DNA of 64,000 nucleotides from the NCBI GenBank assembly GCA_963744095.1, contig CAVUSH010000002.1, forward strand, positions 310,001 through 374,000. The letters are read 5' to 3'. The notes under the pieces were generated by a model. That model saw nothing but the letters and a program-made list of their open reading frames with translations, was not told the DNA's origin and ran no database searches. This document shows, piece by piece, positions 42,987 to 52,589 of this stretch. The translations under genes were made by a program, and so were the position numbers. Within the stretch, counting starts at the first letter, position 1. Every line of letters starts with the position of its first letter. Source of the stretch: CTSoil-043 sp963744095. GTDB lineage: Bacteria > Chloroflexota > Limnocylindria > Limnocylindrales > CSP1-4.

Positions 42987-43052
42987 TGATGCATTCGACC
43001 CGTACGCACGAAACGACGATCGCCGGGCACGCTCGGCCGGGGAGGGACCGCG

Positions 43053-43838
43053 ATGAGCCAGCTTGACCTGTTCCGCCTCGATGGGCGGGTTGCCCTGGTC
43101 CCGGGCGGTGGCGGCGCGATCGGGTCGGCGATGGCGGCCGCGTTCGCCGGCGCGGGGGCCCACGTCGCGATCGTGGACCAGACCGACGACCGCGCCGAGG
43201 CGGCCGCAGCTCCCATTCGGGCGACGGGCGCGCAGGTCCTGGCCCTCGGCGCCGACGTCACGAGCGAGGCCGAGTGCGAGCGGGTCGTCGCCGCGACGGT
43301 GGAGCGGTTCGAGCGGCTGGACATCATCATGAACGCCGTCGGCGGGGGTGCCGGCAAGGTCCTCTTCGACGCCGAGGTCTACCCGCGCGAGGCGTGGGAC
43401 TGGATCTACGAGATCAACGTCCGCAGCACGCTGTGCGCTACCCAGGCCGCCGTGAAGGCGATGATTGCCGGCGGCCGCGGCGGGCGGGTCCTCAACATCT
43501 CCTCGGTGCGTGCCTCCCTGGGGATCAACGCGGGCTACTCGGCCTATGTCGCGGCGAAGGGCGCGGTCAGCTCCCTCACCCGCCAGTGGGCCACCGAGTG
43601 GGCCAAACACGGGATCACGGTCAACGCGATCGCCCCGACCTTCGTGGATACGCCGCAGGTCGCCATGCTCCTCGGCGACCCGGTCTTCAAGGCGAACATC
43701 GTCAGCCGGATCCCGCTCGGCCGGGTGGGGGGGACCGGGGATCTCGCCGGGGCCGCGCTCTTCTTCTGCTCGGACGCCTCGTCGTTCGTGACCGGCCAGA
43801 TCCTCGGGATCGACGGCGGCCTGACCGCCACCCAATAG
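43053..43838 (+). CDS. SDR-family oxidoreductase
   Basis: 261-residue classical short-chain dehydrogenase. The cofactor loop is GGGGAIG (about 18-24), where TGxxxGIG is usual. NAVGG stands at the NNAG position, and the catalytic Ser in NISSVRAS and YxxxK in YSAYVAAKGA (about 160) are intact. It oxidises or reduces a hydroxyl/keto group with NAD(P). GGGGAGGGA precedes the ATG. The MBL-fold gene follows 23 bases after the stop, forming a two-gene operon convergent with the large catabolic array. Confidence 0.88.
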   Translation: MSQLDLFRLDGRVALVPGGGGAIGSAMAAAFAGAGAHVAIVDQTDDRAEAAAAPIRATGAQVLALGADVTSEAECERVVAATVERFERLDIIMNAVGGGAGKVLFDAEVYPREAWDWIYEINVRSTLCATQAAVKAMIAGGRGGRVLNISSVRASLGINAGYSAYVAAKGAVSSLTRQWATEWAKHGITVNAIAPTFVDTPQVAMLLGDPVFKANIVSRIPLGRVGGTGDLAGAALFFCSDASSFVTGQILGIDGGLTATQ

Positions 43839-43861
43839 CCACCCGATTGGAGCCCCGCGCC

Positions 43862-44755
43862 ATGGAGAACGTGACACCCAACGTCTTCGCGGAGACGAAG
43901 CTGCGAGGCTGCAACCCGAGCTTCGTCACGACGTCCGACGGCGTGGTGGTGATCGACACGCCCCAGCTCCCGACGAAGGCCGTCGAGATGCGCAGGCTGG
44001 CGGAGTCGCACGGCCCGATCCGCTATCTCATCAACACCGAGCACCACGTCGACCACATCTTCGGCAACTACTGGTTCAAGGGCGCCGGCACGGTCGTCAA
44101 CCACCAGGGGCTGTACGACCGCTTCATGGTGGTCTACCCGGAGCTCGACCCATTCGCCTACGCCAGGGAGTCCGTTCCCGGCGAGACCGCCAGGGGCACC
44201 GACCTCGACGACCCCGAAGGCGTGGCCCTCTGGCCCGACCGCGACGAGTACTACCGCGATCCGAACAAGGGCACGATCGTCTTCACCGGCGACCTCACCC
44301 TCCGTGTCGGCGGCCATACCTTCAACCTGCTCCACACGCCCGGTCACACGCCGGGCCAGCTCGCCGTCCACGTCCCGGAGGAGCGCGTCGTCTTCACCGG
44401 CGACACGGTCTTCTCCGGCTGCCAGACCTGGCTCATGACCTCCGACGTGGAGGGCTGGCTGGCCGCCCTGGAGCGAATCCGGACCCTCGACGTCGACTGG
44501 ATCGTCCCCGGCCACGGGCCCATCGTCACCAAGCAGTACCTCGACGTCCAGCGCTCCCACCTCATGGAGTGGAAGACGGCCGTCGCCGTCGCGGTCGCGA
44601 AGGGCTGGACGCGCAAGGAGACCGTCGCGCAGGTCAACTTCAAGGACCGCTTCGGACCTGTCGACATCGGGCAGGGCTACATGATGGAGTACATCCAGAA
44701 CCTGAACGCCGGAACCCTCTACGACAAGCTGACCGGCGCGATCCCCGGAAGCTGA
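43862..44755 (+). CDS. MBL-fold hydrolase with a variant metal motif
   Basis: 297 residues of the metallo-beta-lactamase fold. The first motif reads NTEHHVDH where NTHxHxDH is usual, so the first histidine is Glu. The other ligands are present: HTPGHTPGQ, the bridging Asp in FTGDTVF and VPGHGP. The altered ligand could change metal choice at site 1, as Gln does in some B3 beta-lactamases. The C-terminal 60 residues form an extra helical segment. It is co-transcribed with the SDR gene; the substrate is unknown. Confidence 0.82.
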   Translation: MENVTPNVFAETKLRGCNPSFVTTSDGVVVIDTPQLPTKAVEMRRLAESHGPIRYLINTEHHVDHIFGNYWFKGAGTVVNHQGLYDRFMVVYPELDPFAYARESVPGETARGTDLDDPEGVALWPDRDEYYRDPNKGTIVFTGDLTLRVGGHTFNLLHTPGHTPGQLAVHVPEERVVFTGDTVFSGCQTWLMTSDVEGWLAALERIRTLDVDWIVPGHGPIVTKQYLDVQRSHLMEWKTAVAVAVAKGWTRKETVAQVNFKDRFGPVDIGQGYMMEYIQNLNAGTLYDKLTGAIPGS

Positions 44756-44763
44756 TCCCGCCT

Positions 44764-44783
44764 CGCAGCCGCGCGCGGCTGCG
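44764..44783. terminator. Perfect 20-base palindrome between convergent operons
   Basis: CGCAGCCGCGCGCGGCTGCG lies 9 bases after the MBL stop and 43 bases from the end of the convergent SDR gene. No T tract; it could act on both strands. Confidence 0.55.
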
Positions 44784-44825
44784 GCGCGCCATCGCCGCGC
44801 GCGCCGGCCGGCCGGCCGCGGGCGA

Positions 44826-45599
44826 TCAGGCCAGGATGTCGGCCGCCCCGAGGACGAAGCCGCCGTCGATGTCGATCACGGCGCCGGTGACGAAGCGCCC
44901 GCCCGGGCCGGCCAGCCAGGCGATCGCCTCGGCGATGTCGCGCGGGTCGCCGACGGCCGAGAGCGCCTGCCTGCCGAAGGCGACCCCGGTCGCGAACTTC
45001 GCCCGCTCCTCCTCCTCCGTCAGGCCGCGCAGCTCCGAGGGGATGATCCCCGGGCGCAGGACGTTGACCCGGATCCCGTCGCGCCCGAGATCGAGGGCGA
45101 GGGCCCGGCTCATCGCCTCGACGGCGCCCTTGCTGGCAACGTAGCCGAAGCGCCCTCGCGGCGGCCGGGCCACGACGGTGGAGCCCAGGTTGATCACCGC
45201 GCCACGGCTCCTGCGCAGCTCCGGCAGGGCCGCCCGGGTGCAGACGAAGACGCTGACGACGTTGGCCCGGAGCATCCCCTCGAAGTCGGCGTCGGCGAGA
45301 ACGTCGAGGGGGCCCTGGACCTCGCTCCCGGCGTTGTTGACGAGGATGTCGACCCCGCCGAAGGCGTCGACGGCCGCCGCCACCATCGCCCGGGCGTCGG
45401 CGTCGACCGTGACATCGGCCTCGAACGGAACGACTCGCCCGGGGGTGCCGGCGAGGTCGCCCGCGAGATGCTCGAGGCGATCGATCCGACGGGCGGCCGC
45501 GAGCACGTGGGCGCCCAGCCCCACGAGGTGTCGAACCGCGTAGGCGCCCAGCCCGCTGGACGCCCCGGTGACGATGATCCGGCAGCCTTCGATCGACAC
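44826..45599 (-). CDS. SDR-family oxidoreductase
   Basis: 257-residue classical SDR: GASSGLG cofactor loop (about 11-17), NNAG, catalytic Ser in NLGSTV, YVASK (YxxxK) and a C-terminal IDIDGGF. It is the last gene of the 16-gene minus-strand array. GTG at 45599 has AAGGAG upstream and starts 37 bases after the PPDK-like gene. It probably oxidises an alcohol intermediate of the pathway. Confidence 0.87.
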   Translation of the reverse strand: MSIEGCRIIVTGASSGLGAYAVRHLVGLGAHVLAAARRIDRLEHLAGDLAGTPGRVVPFEADVTVDADARAMVAAAVDAFGGVDILVNNAGSEVQGPLDVLADADFEGMLRANVVSVFVCTRAALPELRRSRGAVINLGSTVVARPPRGRFGYVASKGAVEAMSRALALDLGRDGIRVNVLRPGIIPSELRGLTEEEERAKFATGVAFGRQALSAVGDPRDIAEAIAWLAGPGGRFVTGAVIDIDGGFVLGAADILA

Positions 45600-45636
45600 G
45601 CGCTGCTCCTTCCTCCCCGGGTCGGGCCCGAGTGGC

Positions 45637-47809
45637 TCAGGCTCGCCCCGCGGCCACCTCGTCGGCCCGGTTGCGGCCCGCCAGCAGGATGAGATCCTCG
45701 TGCAGCTCGAACCAGACGCTGTGGTAGCTGTCGACCCGGGGCGAGGCGACGTACCGGTTGTCCCCGCCCCGGGCGGCGGCCGCGGCCCGCTCGAGACGCT
45801 CGTGGTACGCCGCCAGGCGGGGAAGCCCGGCAACCAGCGGCCCGAGCCACGCCGACGCGTCGGCGTGGAGGCTCGCGAGATCGTCGAGCACGCTCGCGTC
45901 GTACGCCGCGTCCGCGTGGTCGTTGAAGGTCTGGGTGCCATCGACGTCCCGCATCTGCCAGGCGGTCACGGTCGCCTTCATTCGGTGGTCCAGGGCCAGG
46001 AAGGTGTCGAGCGCGGCGTCGGCGTTGGCCGCGCCCCAGTGGTCCGCGTCGGCGGCGATCCGCTCCCGTCCCACGGCCTTGCCGTCGGCGGTGAGGCGGA
46101 AGGAGCCCGCGGCAACTTCCGCCAGCCCGTCGGCGACGAGCCGGTCGAGAAGCTCGCTGGCCTCCTCGGCCGTGCAGAGCAGCGCCGTCGCGACCGCCTC
46201 GGGCGTCGCGTAGCCCTTGACCGTGAGCGCGCGCAGCACGTCGTCGGTCGTGAGGCCGGCCGGCGCAGGGACTGCCGGTGCGGCGCCATGCTCTGGTGCT
46301 GGGGCCGTCGACTCGCCGGCGTCGGGCGCCGCCGCCGGCGCCGCCTCGCCGATCGGGATGCCGAGCTCGCTGGCCCAGCCCGAGAAGCGTCGTCGCCTCC
46401 GGCGCGACCGTGAAGGTACCGGCCGCCGCCCCGGCGAACACCTCACCGGTGCCGCCGTCGATGGTGATCGTGTCGCCGACCGCGAGGCTCCGGTCGCCGA
46501 TGGCGATCGTTCGGTCGCCGAGCACGACCGCGGCAGCCCCGACGACGGCCGGGATCCCCCAGCCGCGCGCGACGACCGCGGCGTGGCTGGCGAGCCCGCC
46601 CGTCGAGGTCAGGATCCCGGCGGCCTTGGCCATGCCGTGGACGTCGTCGGGCGACGTCTCGGTCCGGACCAGGATCACGGCGCGGCCGGCTTCGGCGGCG
46701 TCGGCGGCGGCGTCGGGCGACGTCACGATCTCCCCGCAGGCAACGCCCGGGGAGGCAGGCAGGCCGGTCGTGAGGGCCGCCCCGGCGTCGCGGCGCTCGC
46801 TCGTCACCAACGGCGGGTTGGCGAGGATCCCGGCCACGCGACGGACGGCCTCGCCGCGGTCGAGGGGGAAGTCCGGGTCCTCGGCCATGTCGACGGCGAT
46901 GCGGAGCGCGGCCTGGGGGCTGCGCTTGCCGACCCGGCACTGGAGCATCCAGAGCTTGCCGTGCTCCACGGTGAACTCGATGTCGCACAGGTCCCGGTTG
47001 TGGCGCTCCAGTCGAGTCGCGAAGTCGCGGAGCTGTCGGGCGACGCCGGGCAGTCGCTGGTCGAGGACCGTGATCGGCTCGGTGCGGTGGGTGCCCGCGA
47101 CGACGTCCTCGCCCTGGGCGTTGAACATCACGTCGCCGTAGAGGACCGGCTCGCCCGTCGCCGGGTTCCGGGTGAAGAGGACCCCGGTTCCGGAGTCGAC
47201 GCTGCGATTGCCGAAGACCATCGCCTGGACCGTGACGGCTGTCCCCAGGTCGTCGGGGATCCCCTCGTGCTGCCGGTACGTCCGGGCCCTGCCGCTGTTC
47301 CAGGACCGGAAGACCGCCTCGACCGCCTCGCGGAGCTGGATCCAGGGCTCCTCGGGGACAGCCTCGACGCCGACGATGTCCCGGAACATCGCCTCGAAGC
47401 GCCGGCGGCAGTTGGCCGCGAACTTCGGGCTCCCCGAGCGGGCCGCAAGCCCGGCCGTCGTGGAATCGTTGAGGCCGAGGTTGAGGATCGTGTCCATCAT
47501 GCCCGGCATCGAGATCGGCGCTCCCGACCGGACGCTGACCAGCAGTGGATCGGCTGGATCCCCGTAGCGCTGGCCGACCCGCGCCTCCATCGAGGCCATG
47601 TGCTCTCGGAGCTCGTCGTCGAGCCCGGCCGGCCAACCGTGGGCGAGGTACTCGTTGCAGGCCGCCGTCGAGATCGTGAAGGCCGGTGGTACGGGCAGGT
47701 CCAGGTCGAGCGCCATCACCGCCAGGTTCGCGGCCTTCCCACCGAGGAGACGCTTGAGCTCCGGGAAGGGGAGGTCGTGGCGCTGATCGCAGTCGTAGAC
47801 GTGGGTCAC
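45637..47809 (-). pseudogene. PPDK-derived protein lacking the PEP-binding barrel, with a one-base frameshift
   Basis: The first frame (GTG 47809) encodes a pyruvate-phosphate-dikinase ATP-binding region (GGKAANLAVM, SVRSGAPISMPGMMDTILN at 93-111, GTGVLFTRNP) and the swivelling phosphohistidine domain with H409 in GGLASHAAV, up to TTLLG at 477. There the frame breaks at CCC 46379-46381. Removing one base continues GWASELGIPIGEAA in the frame ending at 45637, giving 723 residues. Where PPDK has its PEP/pyruvate TIM barrel, this protein has an Ala/Pro linker and about 200 residues with a winged-helix-like segment (DDVLRALTVKGYATPEAVATAL). It may be an ATP-dependent histidine phosphodonor for another protein. 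The break may be a homopolymer error. Confidence 0.75.
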
Positions 47810-47866
47810 GGAGCGGCTCTCCCGGGTGCCCCTGCGGCAGCCGCGCTCGGGGTGCGCGGCCGGTCG

Positions 47867-48925
47867 TCAGGGCGCGACGATGATCTTGATGGCCCCGCTC
47901 GCGGGATCGTTGAAGGTGGCGATCGCCTGGTCGAACTCGGCCAGCGCGAAGTTGTGGGTCATGACCTCGCGGACGCGCATCCGCCCCTGCTCGACGAGCG
48001 GTATGACCCGCCGCATCTCGCCCGCCGAGGCGCGGCAGCCGACCAGCTCCAGCTCGTCGAGGACGAGCCGCTGCATGGCGATCTCCACGCCGACCGTCGG
48101 GATCCCCACGGCGGCGCAGCGGCCGCCCCGGCGGAGCATGCCGAGGGCCCACTGCACCGTCATCGGAACCCCGGCGCATTCCAGGACGACGTCGGCACCG
48201 AGTCCGCCGGTCAGGGCCCGGACGGCCGCCGCCGGGTCGCCGGCGCTCGAGTCGACCGTCTCGAAGCCCATCGCGGCGGCTTTGGCCAGGCGGCCCGGGT
48301 TGCGTTCGATGAGGATCACGCGCGCTGCGCCACGGATCCGGGCTGCGTCGCCGCCGAGGAGCCCGATCGCGCCGGCGCCGGTGATCGCGACCGTGTCGCC
48401 GGGCGTCACGCCCCCGCGATTCGCCACGTGCAGGGCGATCGACGCCGGGTCGATGACGGCGCCCTCGTCGAAGGACAGGCCATCGGGGAGCGGGAAGATG
48501 GTCTTGACGCCCTGGACGACGTACGTCGCGTCCGCGCCCTGGACGCTGTGGCCGTACTGCTTGTGGAGACCGGGCTTGCCGTAGTTCTCGCAGAGGTTGT
48601 AGCGGCCCTCGACGCACTTCTGGCAAACGCCGCAGGCATCGTGCGAGGTGCCGGCGACCCGGTCGCCCACCTTCCAGCCGTACAGCTCGACGCCCGGTCC
48701 CAGCTCGACGATCTCGCCGGCCCACTCGTGGCCCGGGATGAACGGGAATGCCGGCGGCCAGAAGCCCGGGTAGTCGCCGCGGATCAGGTGGACATCCGTG
48801 CCGCAGATCGAGACCGCCCGCACGCGGGCCAGCACCTCGTTGGGTCCGGGCACCGGGACGGGGACCTCGCGGATCTCCATCCGGCTCGGCTCGAGGACCA
48901 CGAGGGCCTGCATGGTGGCGGACAC
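47867..48925 (-). CDS. Zinc-dependent alcohol dehydrogenase (MDR family)
   Basis: 352-residue medium-chain dehydrogenase. Catalytic zinc ligands are Cys in SICGTD and GHE in PGHEWAG; structural zinc cysteines lie in CGVCQKCVEGRYNLC. The NAD motif is GAGAIG (about 182-187), though GLLGGDAAR follows where GLLAxQ is usual. It resembles threonine/sorbitol dehydrogenase-type enzymes. GTG at 48925 follows AGGAGG by 7 bases. It lies between the cyclase-family and PPDK-like genes in the array. Confidence 0.9.
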   Translation of the reverse strand: MSATMQALVVLEPSRMEIREVPVPVPGPNEVLARVRAVSICGTDVHLIRGDYPGFWPPAFPFIPGHEWAGEIVELGPGVELYGWKVGDRVAGTSHDACGVCQKCVEGRYNLCENYGKPGLHKQYGHSVQGADATYVVQGVKTIFPLPDGLSFDEGAVIDPASIALHVANRGGVTPGDTVAITGAGAIGLLGGDAARIRGAARVILIERNPGRLAKAAAMGFETVDSSAGDPAAAVRALTGGLGADVVLECAGVPMTVQWALGMLRRGGRCAAVGIPTVGVEIAMQRLVLDELELVGCRASAGEMRRVIPLVEQGRMRVREVMTHNFALAEFDQAIATFNDPASGAIKIIVAP

Positions 48926-48949
48926 GGGACGGCCTCCTTCGGATCGGGT

Positions 48950-49840
48950 TCAGATGACGGCGACGGGGTCGATCATCGACCCGGTGGCGCCCCGGATCTT
49001 CACGGGAAGGGCCACGAAGAGGAACTCGTAGACGCGCTGGCGCGCCAGCTCCTCCAGGTCGAGGCTTTCCATGATGTACACGCCCTTCTCGATGAGGAGA
49101 GCGGTGTGGACGGGCTGCGGGTTGCCGGTCGGTCCGGGGTCGGGTGCCGGCTGGACCTCGTAGGTCTCGGTGTCCGTCCCGGTCGCCACGACGCCGCGCT
49201 CGAGGAGCCAGCGGGCCGCGGAGACGTCGGGGCCGGGCGTCTTGTGGGCCGCCATCCGCTCGGCGTCGGGCCAGAGGCCCATGTACCCGGTCCGGATGAC
49301 GACCACGTCCCACGGCCGGACCGTGACGCCCTGGGCCGCGCAGATTGCGTCCATCTCGGCCGCGTCGATCGGTGAGCCCTTGGGCAGGCAGTCGACCCCG
49401 CGGAAGGTGGGTGCGTCGATGAGCACCCCGCGGGTGAAGAAGGGGGGCATCCGGGAGGCGTCGCCGTGGACCGGGCCGAAATCGGTCAGGTGCTCGTCCG
49501 CGTTGCCACCCCCGTACCAGTGCATGTCGTCGTCGACCGTCATGTGGGCCAGGGCGTCCATGTGGGCGCCGGAGTGCGACGTCGCCATCACGTACTCGGC
49601 CATGTAGCCGAGCCCGGCGTCGTTGACCGGACCCCATGGCTGGGCGCCGGTCACGCGGATCCCCCGGGGTGTGCGGAAGTTGAGGACCTGGAACGGGGGG
49701 TGCCCCGGGAAGAGCGGCATGCCCGGGAAGCGAACCGCCGCCAGCGAGATCATCCGGCCCTCGCGAACCAGGCTCGCCGCCTTCACGACCTGCTCCGGTG
49801 GCAGCCCGCCGATCGGGCCGACCTCGTTGCCGCTGGTCAT
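48950..49840 (-). CDS. Cyclase-family metal-dependent hydrolase (kynurenine formamidase fold)
   Basis: 296 residues. The metal motif HSGAHMDALAH corresponds to HxGTHxDxxxH, and the later catalytic segment follows ATGTDTETYEV. Family members hydrolyse formyl-kynurenine, isatin and cyclic amides or lactones. The neighbouring molybdenum hydroxylase would suit ring opening after hydroxylation. ATG at 49840; 24 bases separate it from the downstream dehydrogenase. Confidence 0.87.
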   Translation of the reverse strand: MTSGNEVGPIGGLPPEQVVKAASLVREGRMISLAAVRFPGMPLFPGHPPFQVLNFRTPRGIRVTGAQPWGPVNDAGLGYMAEYVMATSHSGAHMDALAHMTVDDDMHWYGGGNADEHLTDFGPVHGDASRMPPFFTRGVLIDAPTFRGVDCLPKGSPIDAAEMDAICAAQGVTVRPWDVVVIRTGYMGLWPDAERMAAHKTPGPDVSAARWLLERGVVATGTDTETYEVQPAPDPGPTGNPQPVHTALLIEKGVYIMESLDLEELARQRVYEFLFVALPVKIRGATGSMIDPVAVI

Positions 49841-49859
49841 CGCCGAGCCTCCCTCCAGC

Positions 49860-52112
49860 TCATGGGGTGGACCGCTCCTGGAGGGCCCGCCAGACGCGCT
49901 CGGGCGTGAGCGGCAGGTCGCGGATCACGAGGCCCGTCGCGTCGCGCACGGCGGCGGCGACGGCGGGCGCGACGCACAGCAGGGCCCCCTCGCTCATCCC
50001 CTTGGACCCATACGGACCCGGGCCGTCGGCGTTCTCCACCGTCTCGCTGTGGAGCTCCAGCGGGAGGTCCATGCTGGTCGGGATCCGGTAGTCGATGGCG
50101 CCGAGGTTCCGGATCCGGCCCTTCTCGTCGTAGATGTAGTGCTCCATGAGCGTGTGGCCGAGGCCCTGGATCGCGGCGCCCTCGTCCTGGCCCCGGACCT
50201 GCGCCGGGTTCAGCGCCTTGCCGACGTCGGAGACCGTGACGTGGCGGACCAGGACGATGTCACCCGTCTCCTGGTCCACCTCGGCCTCGATGGCCGTGCA
50301 GTTGAACTCGTAGAACGCCGCGCTCCCGCCCAGGACATGGCCGGGCTCGGCTTCCTTGCGCATCTCGCCGTTGCCGATGAGCTCGCCGCCGAGCCGGCCC
50401 AGGCCGGGCCCGAGTACGTCGAGGATCGGCACCTCGCGGTCGGGCAGGCGGACGACGCCGTGCTCGACCGTGATCCGAGCCTCGTCGACCCCGTGGAGCC
50501 GGGAGGCCATCGCCCGGACCTTCGCCTGGACCTCCCGGCAGGCAGCCAGGACGGAATTGCCCATGAGGACGGTCGAGCGGCTGGCGGAGGTCTGCTGGTC
50601 GTACGGGACGACGGCGGTATCGCCCATCACCACTGTGATCCAGTCGAGCGGCGCCCCGAGCTCCTCAGCGGCGATCTGGGCGAACACCGTGCGGGCGCCC
50701 TGGCCCATGTCGGACGTGCCGGCATAGACGATGACGCTGCCGTCGGCCAGGAGCCGGACGGTCGAATAGGAGAGGCCCGTCGTCGGTCCGGACTTGATGC
50801 CGACGGCGATGCCGCGGCCGCGCCCGGCCGGTAGCGGCGTCCCCCACCCGATCAGCTCGGCAGCCTTCCGGACGGTCTGCTCCCAGTCGCCGTCCGCCGG
50901 CGTGTCGCCCGGGATGATCACCTCGCCGCGACGGGCGAGGTTCCGCAGCCGGAGCTCCAGCGGGTCGATGCCGAGCGCCCGCGCTGCCTCGTCCATGTTG
51001 GATTCCACCGCCCAGATGGGCTGGGGATTGCCGAAGCCGCGGAACGCCGTCGACGGCGTCGTGTGGGACAGGATGCTCCGGGCCACGATCCGCGCCGCCG
51101 GGACGCGGTACGGACCGCAGGCGGCGTAGCTGCCCTTGGTCACGGTCCGATCGGCGATGTCGGCGTACGCCCCGAGCAGGTAGTTGGACTCGATGTCCCG
51201 GAAGACCAGCGTGCCGTCCGTGCGGAATCCCGCCCGCACGCGGATCTCCGTCGAGTTGCGACGGACCGCCTGGAAGGTTTCCTCGAGGGTCAGGATCAGG
51301 CGGACCGGGCGCCCGACCCGGAGGGCCATGAAGGCGACGAGCGGCTCGAGCTTCGCGTGCTGCTTGCCACCGAAGCCACCGCCCGGGTCCGGGGCGAAGA
51401 CGCGGACCTTGGCCAGGGGCAGGTTGAGGATCTTCGCCAGGATCTTCTGCAGCCAGCTCGGGTGCTGGATGCTGCTCCAGACGGCGATGCCGTCCCCGTC
51501 GGGGGCGGCCATGAACCCGTGGGGCTCGATGGCGAAATGGGTCACCATCGGGAACGCCCAGGTGTTCTCGACGACGAGATCCGCCGAACCGGCAACGGCA
51601 TCGACGTCGCCCCAGCCGAAGTGGTGCTCGCGAAGGACGTTCGTCCCGGCCAGGGGGTCGTCCGGGCGGAGGGCCGGGTCCTGGACGAGCGGCGAGGCCG
51701 GGTCGAGCGCTGCCGCGATGCTGAAGACGGCCGGCAGCTCCTCGTACTCGACCGTCACCAGGCCGGCGGCCTCCTCGGCAGCGTCCTTCGTGTCGGCGGC
51801 CACCGCCGCCACGGGCTCGCCGTGGTACTTGGTCTCGCCGACGGCCAGGACGGGGCGGTCCTCGAACTGGGGCCCAAAGCGCGGCACCGGCTGGGGCAGG
51901 TCGGCCGCGGTCATGACCAGGCGGACGCCGGGCACCCGCTCGGCGGCGCTCGTATCGATGGAAACGATGCGGGCGCGCGCGCAGTCGAGCGTGACGAGCT
52001 TCGCGTGGAGCACGTCCGCCAGGCGGATGTCGGCCACGTACTGCTGTCCGCCGGTGACCCGCCCGACGCCTCCGACTCGTGCCGGAGAGCCGCCGATCGC
52101 AGGCGCGCTCAT
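49860..52112 (-). CDS. Molybdopterin-binding large subunit, xanthine dehydrogenase family
   Basis: 750 residues, the molybdenum-cofactor subunit (CoxL/XdhB type). DPGGGFGGKQ (Moco contact, about 265), AFRGFGNPQ, TSDMGQGARTV and the catalytic Glu in GSKGMSEGA (about 712) are present. The CO-dehydrogenase active-site Cys loop (AYRCSFR) is absent, so this is a hydroxylase of a heterocycle or aldehyde, not form I CODH. The ATG overlaps the stop of the [2Fe-2S] subunit as ATGA. It hydroxylates the substrate using water as oxygen donor. Confidence 0.92.
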   Translation of the reverse strand: MSAPAIGGSPARVGGVGRVTGGQQYVADIRLADVLHAKLVTLDCARARIVSIDTSAAERVPGVRLVMTAADLPQPVPRFGPQFEDRPVLAVGETKYHGEPVAAVAADTKDAAEEAAGLVTVEYEELPAVFSIAAALDPASPLVQDPALRPDDPLAGTNVLREHHFGWGDVDAVAGSADLVVENTWAFPMVTHFAIEPHGFMAAPDGDGIAVWSSIQHPSWLQKILAKILNLPLAKVRVFAPDPGGGFGGKQHAKLEPLVAFMALRVGRPVRLILTLEETFQAVRRNSTEIRVRAGFRTDGTLVFRDIESNYLLGAYADIADRTVTKGSYAACGPYRVPAARIVARSILSHTTPSTAFRGFGNPQPIWAVESNMDEAARALGIDPLELRLRNLARRGEVIIPGDTPADGDWEQTVRKAAELIGWGTPLPAGRGRGIAVGIKSGPTTGLSYSTVRLLADGSVIVYAGTSDMGQGARTVFAQIAAEELGAPLDWITVVMGDTAVVPYDQQTSASRSTVLMGNSVLAACREVQAKVRAMASRLHGVDEARITVEHGVVRLPDREVPILDVLGPGLGRLGGELIGNGEMRKEAEPGHVLGGSAAFYEFNCTAIEAEVDQETGDIVLVRHVTVSDVGKALNPAQVRGQDEGAAIQGLGHTLMEHYIYDEKGRIRNLGAIDYRIPTSMDLPLELHSETVENADGPGPYGSKGMSEGALLCVAPAVAAAVRDATGLVIRDLPLTPERVWRALQERSTP

Positions 52113-52585
52113 CGGTCGGCCGCCTCGGCGGCCGACAGGACCGCCTCGGTGATCTGCTGGTACCCGGCGCAGCGGCAGAGGTTCCCGGCCAGGCCCTCCT
52201 GGATCTCGGCCACGGTGGGGTGCGGGGTCAGCCCCAGCAGGGCGTGGGCCGCCATGAGCTGGCCCGGGATGCAGAAGCCGCATTGGGCGGCGCCCGTGTC
52301 CAGGAACGCCCGCTGCAACGGGCTGAGCCGCCCGGGCGGGGCCAGCCCCTCGACCGTCGTGACCTGCGCCCCGTCGGCCTCGACCGCGAGCACCAGGCAC
52401 GAGTCCACGACGCGCCCGTCGAGGATGACGGTGCAGGCCCCGCACTCGCCCACCAGGCAGCATTCCTTGGTGCCGGTCAGGTCGAGGTCGTCGCGCAGCA
52501 CGTCGAGAAGGGTGTGGTGGGCGGCGACCGCGAGCGCGTGCGCGCGTCCGTTGACCGTCAGCTGGATGGGGATCACATGGGTCAT
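52109..52585 (-). CDS. [2Fe-2S] small subunit of the molybdenum hydroxylase
   Basis: 158 residues. The plant-type cluster cysteines are in ECCLVGECGACTV and VVDSC; the second cluster is in QCGFCIPGQ and NLCRCAGY. It passes electrons from Moco to FAD. ATG at 52585; its stop overlaps the large-subunit start, and it begins 4 bases after the FAD subunit. Confidence 0.95.
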   Translation of the reverse strand: MTHVIPIQLTVNGRAHALAVAAHHTLLDVLRDDLDLTGTKECCLVGECGACTVILDGRVVDSCLVLAVEADGAQVTTVEGLAPPGRLSPLQRAFLDTGAAQCGFCIPGQLMAAHALLGLTPHPTVAEIQEGLAGNLCRCAGYQQITEAVLSAAEAADR

Positions 52586-52589
52586 CTTG

